Assembly: GCF_023073335.1 (NCBI RefSeq)
Contig: NZ_JADPJG010000035.1
Location: 115,902-179,901 of the forward strand
Source of the DNA: Bradyrhizobium sp. 21
GTDB taxonomy: Bacteria > Pseudomonadota > Alphaproteobacteria > Rhizobiales > Xanthobacteraceae
Length of the DNA stretch: 64,000 nucleotides
Direction of reading: 5' to 3'
Position numbers and translations under genes: made by a program. This document shows positions 63,954 to 64,000 of this stretch, one piece after another (positions within the stretch are counted from its first letter, which is position 1; each line of letters begins with the position of its first letter). Under the pieces are notes generated by a model. The model did no database searches and was not told the origin of the DNA. It saw only the letters and a list, made by a program, of their open reading frames with translations.

Positions 63954-64000
63954 ATGAACTTCGACGCGACTTCCATCGATTCGTTCGAACGCATCGCCGA
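63954..64000 (+). CDS. Start of an unidentified gene (cut by window end)
   Basis: Only the first 15 codons are visible (MNFDATSIDSFERIA). An ATG follows GCGGAGC-type purines at about 63940. The 146-base gap after the chemoreceptor gene contains no T-run terminator, so the two may be co-transcribed. Nothing more can be said. Confidence 0.5.
   Translation, partial: MNFDATSIDSFERIA

Overview
The window is GC-rich, dense bacterial chromosome. Gene content and order (sdhA-sdhB, hemD-mitofilin-like-hemY, tsaD-gpsA, yggT-yggU-folD, IalB, DUF1232, a BacA/SbmA-type ABC exporter, a TAXI receptor) point to an alphaproteobacterium of the Bradyrhizobium/Nitrobacteraceae group. Typical palindromic repeats of that group sit in most long gaps. 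This assignment is inferred from recognised families; no database was searched. I see no prophage, integrase, transposase, CRISPR array, rRNA or conjugation gene. It reads as core chromosome with some accessory enzymes.

Layout. 1-6.2 kb: end of sdhA, sdhB, a hybrid histidine kinase and a BacA/SbmA-like ABC transporter. 6.2-10.8 kb: FkbM methyltransferase, VOC protein, a PNPOx-fold stress protein, a tiny Pro-rich protein and a Pro/Ala-rich OmpA protein. 10.9-18.9 kb: argG, PAP2 phosphatase, membrane protein, rlmN, IalB, an SDR, a quinone oxidoreductase, DUF1232 and pterin dehydratase. 19-25.8 kb: TAXI receptor, PhoD, a divergent response regulator/Crp pair and typA. 26-33 kb: amine oxidase, DCC protein, hydrolase, GNAT, ppa, the yggT-yggU-folD operon, tRNA-Ala(CGC) and enoyl-CoA hydratase. 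33-42 kb: amidotransferase, SDR, TerB, a class III cyclase/P450/lipase cluster and an MFS transporter. 42-47 kb: two exported Cys-rich paralogues, a polysaccharide deacetylase, an exported small protein, a large membrane protein and tRNA-Thr(CGT). 47-53.3 kb: hemY, mitofilin-like and hemD facing tsaD-gpsA. 53.4-64 kb: esterase, EVE protein, second class III cyclase, SRPBCC, topoisomerase IB, acs, L,D-transpeptidase, nuclease, chemoreceptor and the start of one more gene.

The best leads are regulatory. Three sequences fit the alphaproteobacterial EcfG general-stress promoter (GGAAC-N16/17-CGTT); the most convincing lies just ahead of the PNPOx-fold stress protein. Four CRP-type palindromes lie upstream of small exported proteins, a deacetylase and an amidotransferase, in a window that also encodes two class III cyclases and a Crp/Fnr regulator. 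There is one exact CtrA box. Tandem CAAGAGAC motifs precede two unrelated genes 23 kb apart. Among proteins, the most unusual are the TAXI receptor, which has two membrane segments, a cytoplasmic tail and no TRAP permease beside it, and the Cys-rich exported pair. I did not find a clearly new multigene defence or mobile system, and I do not claim one.
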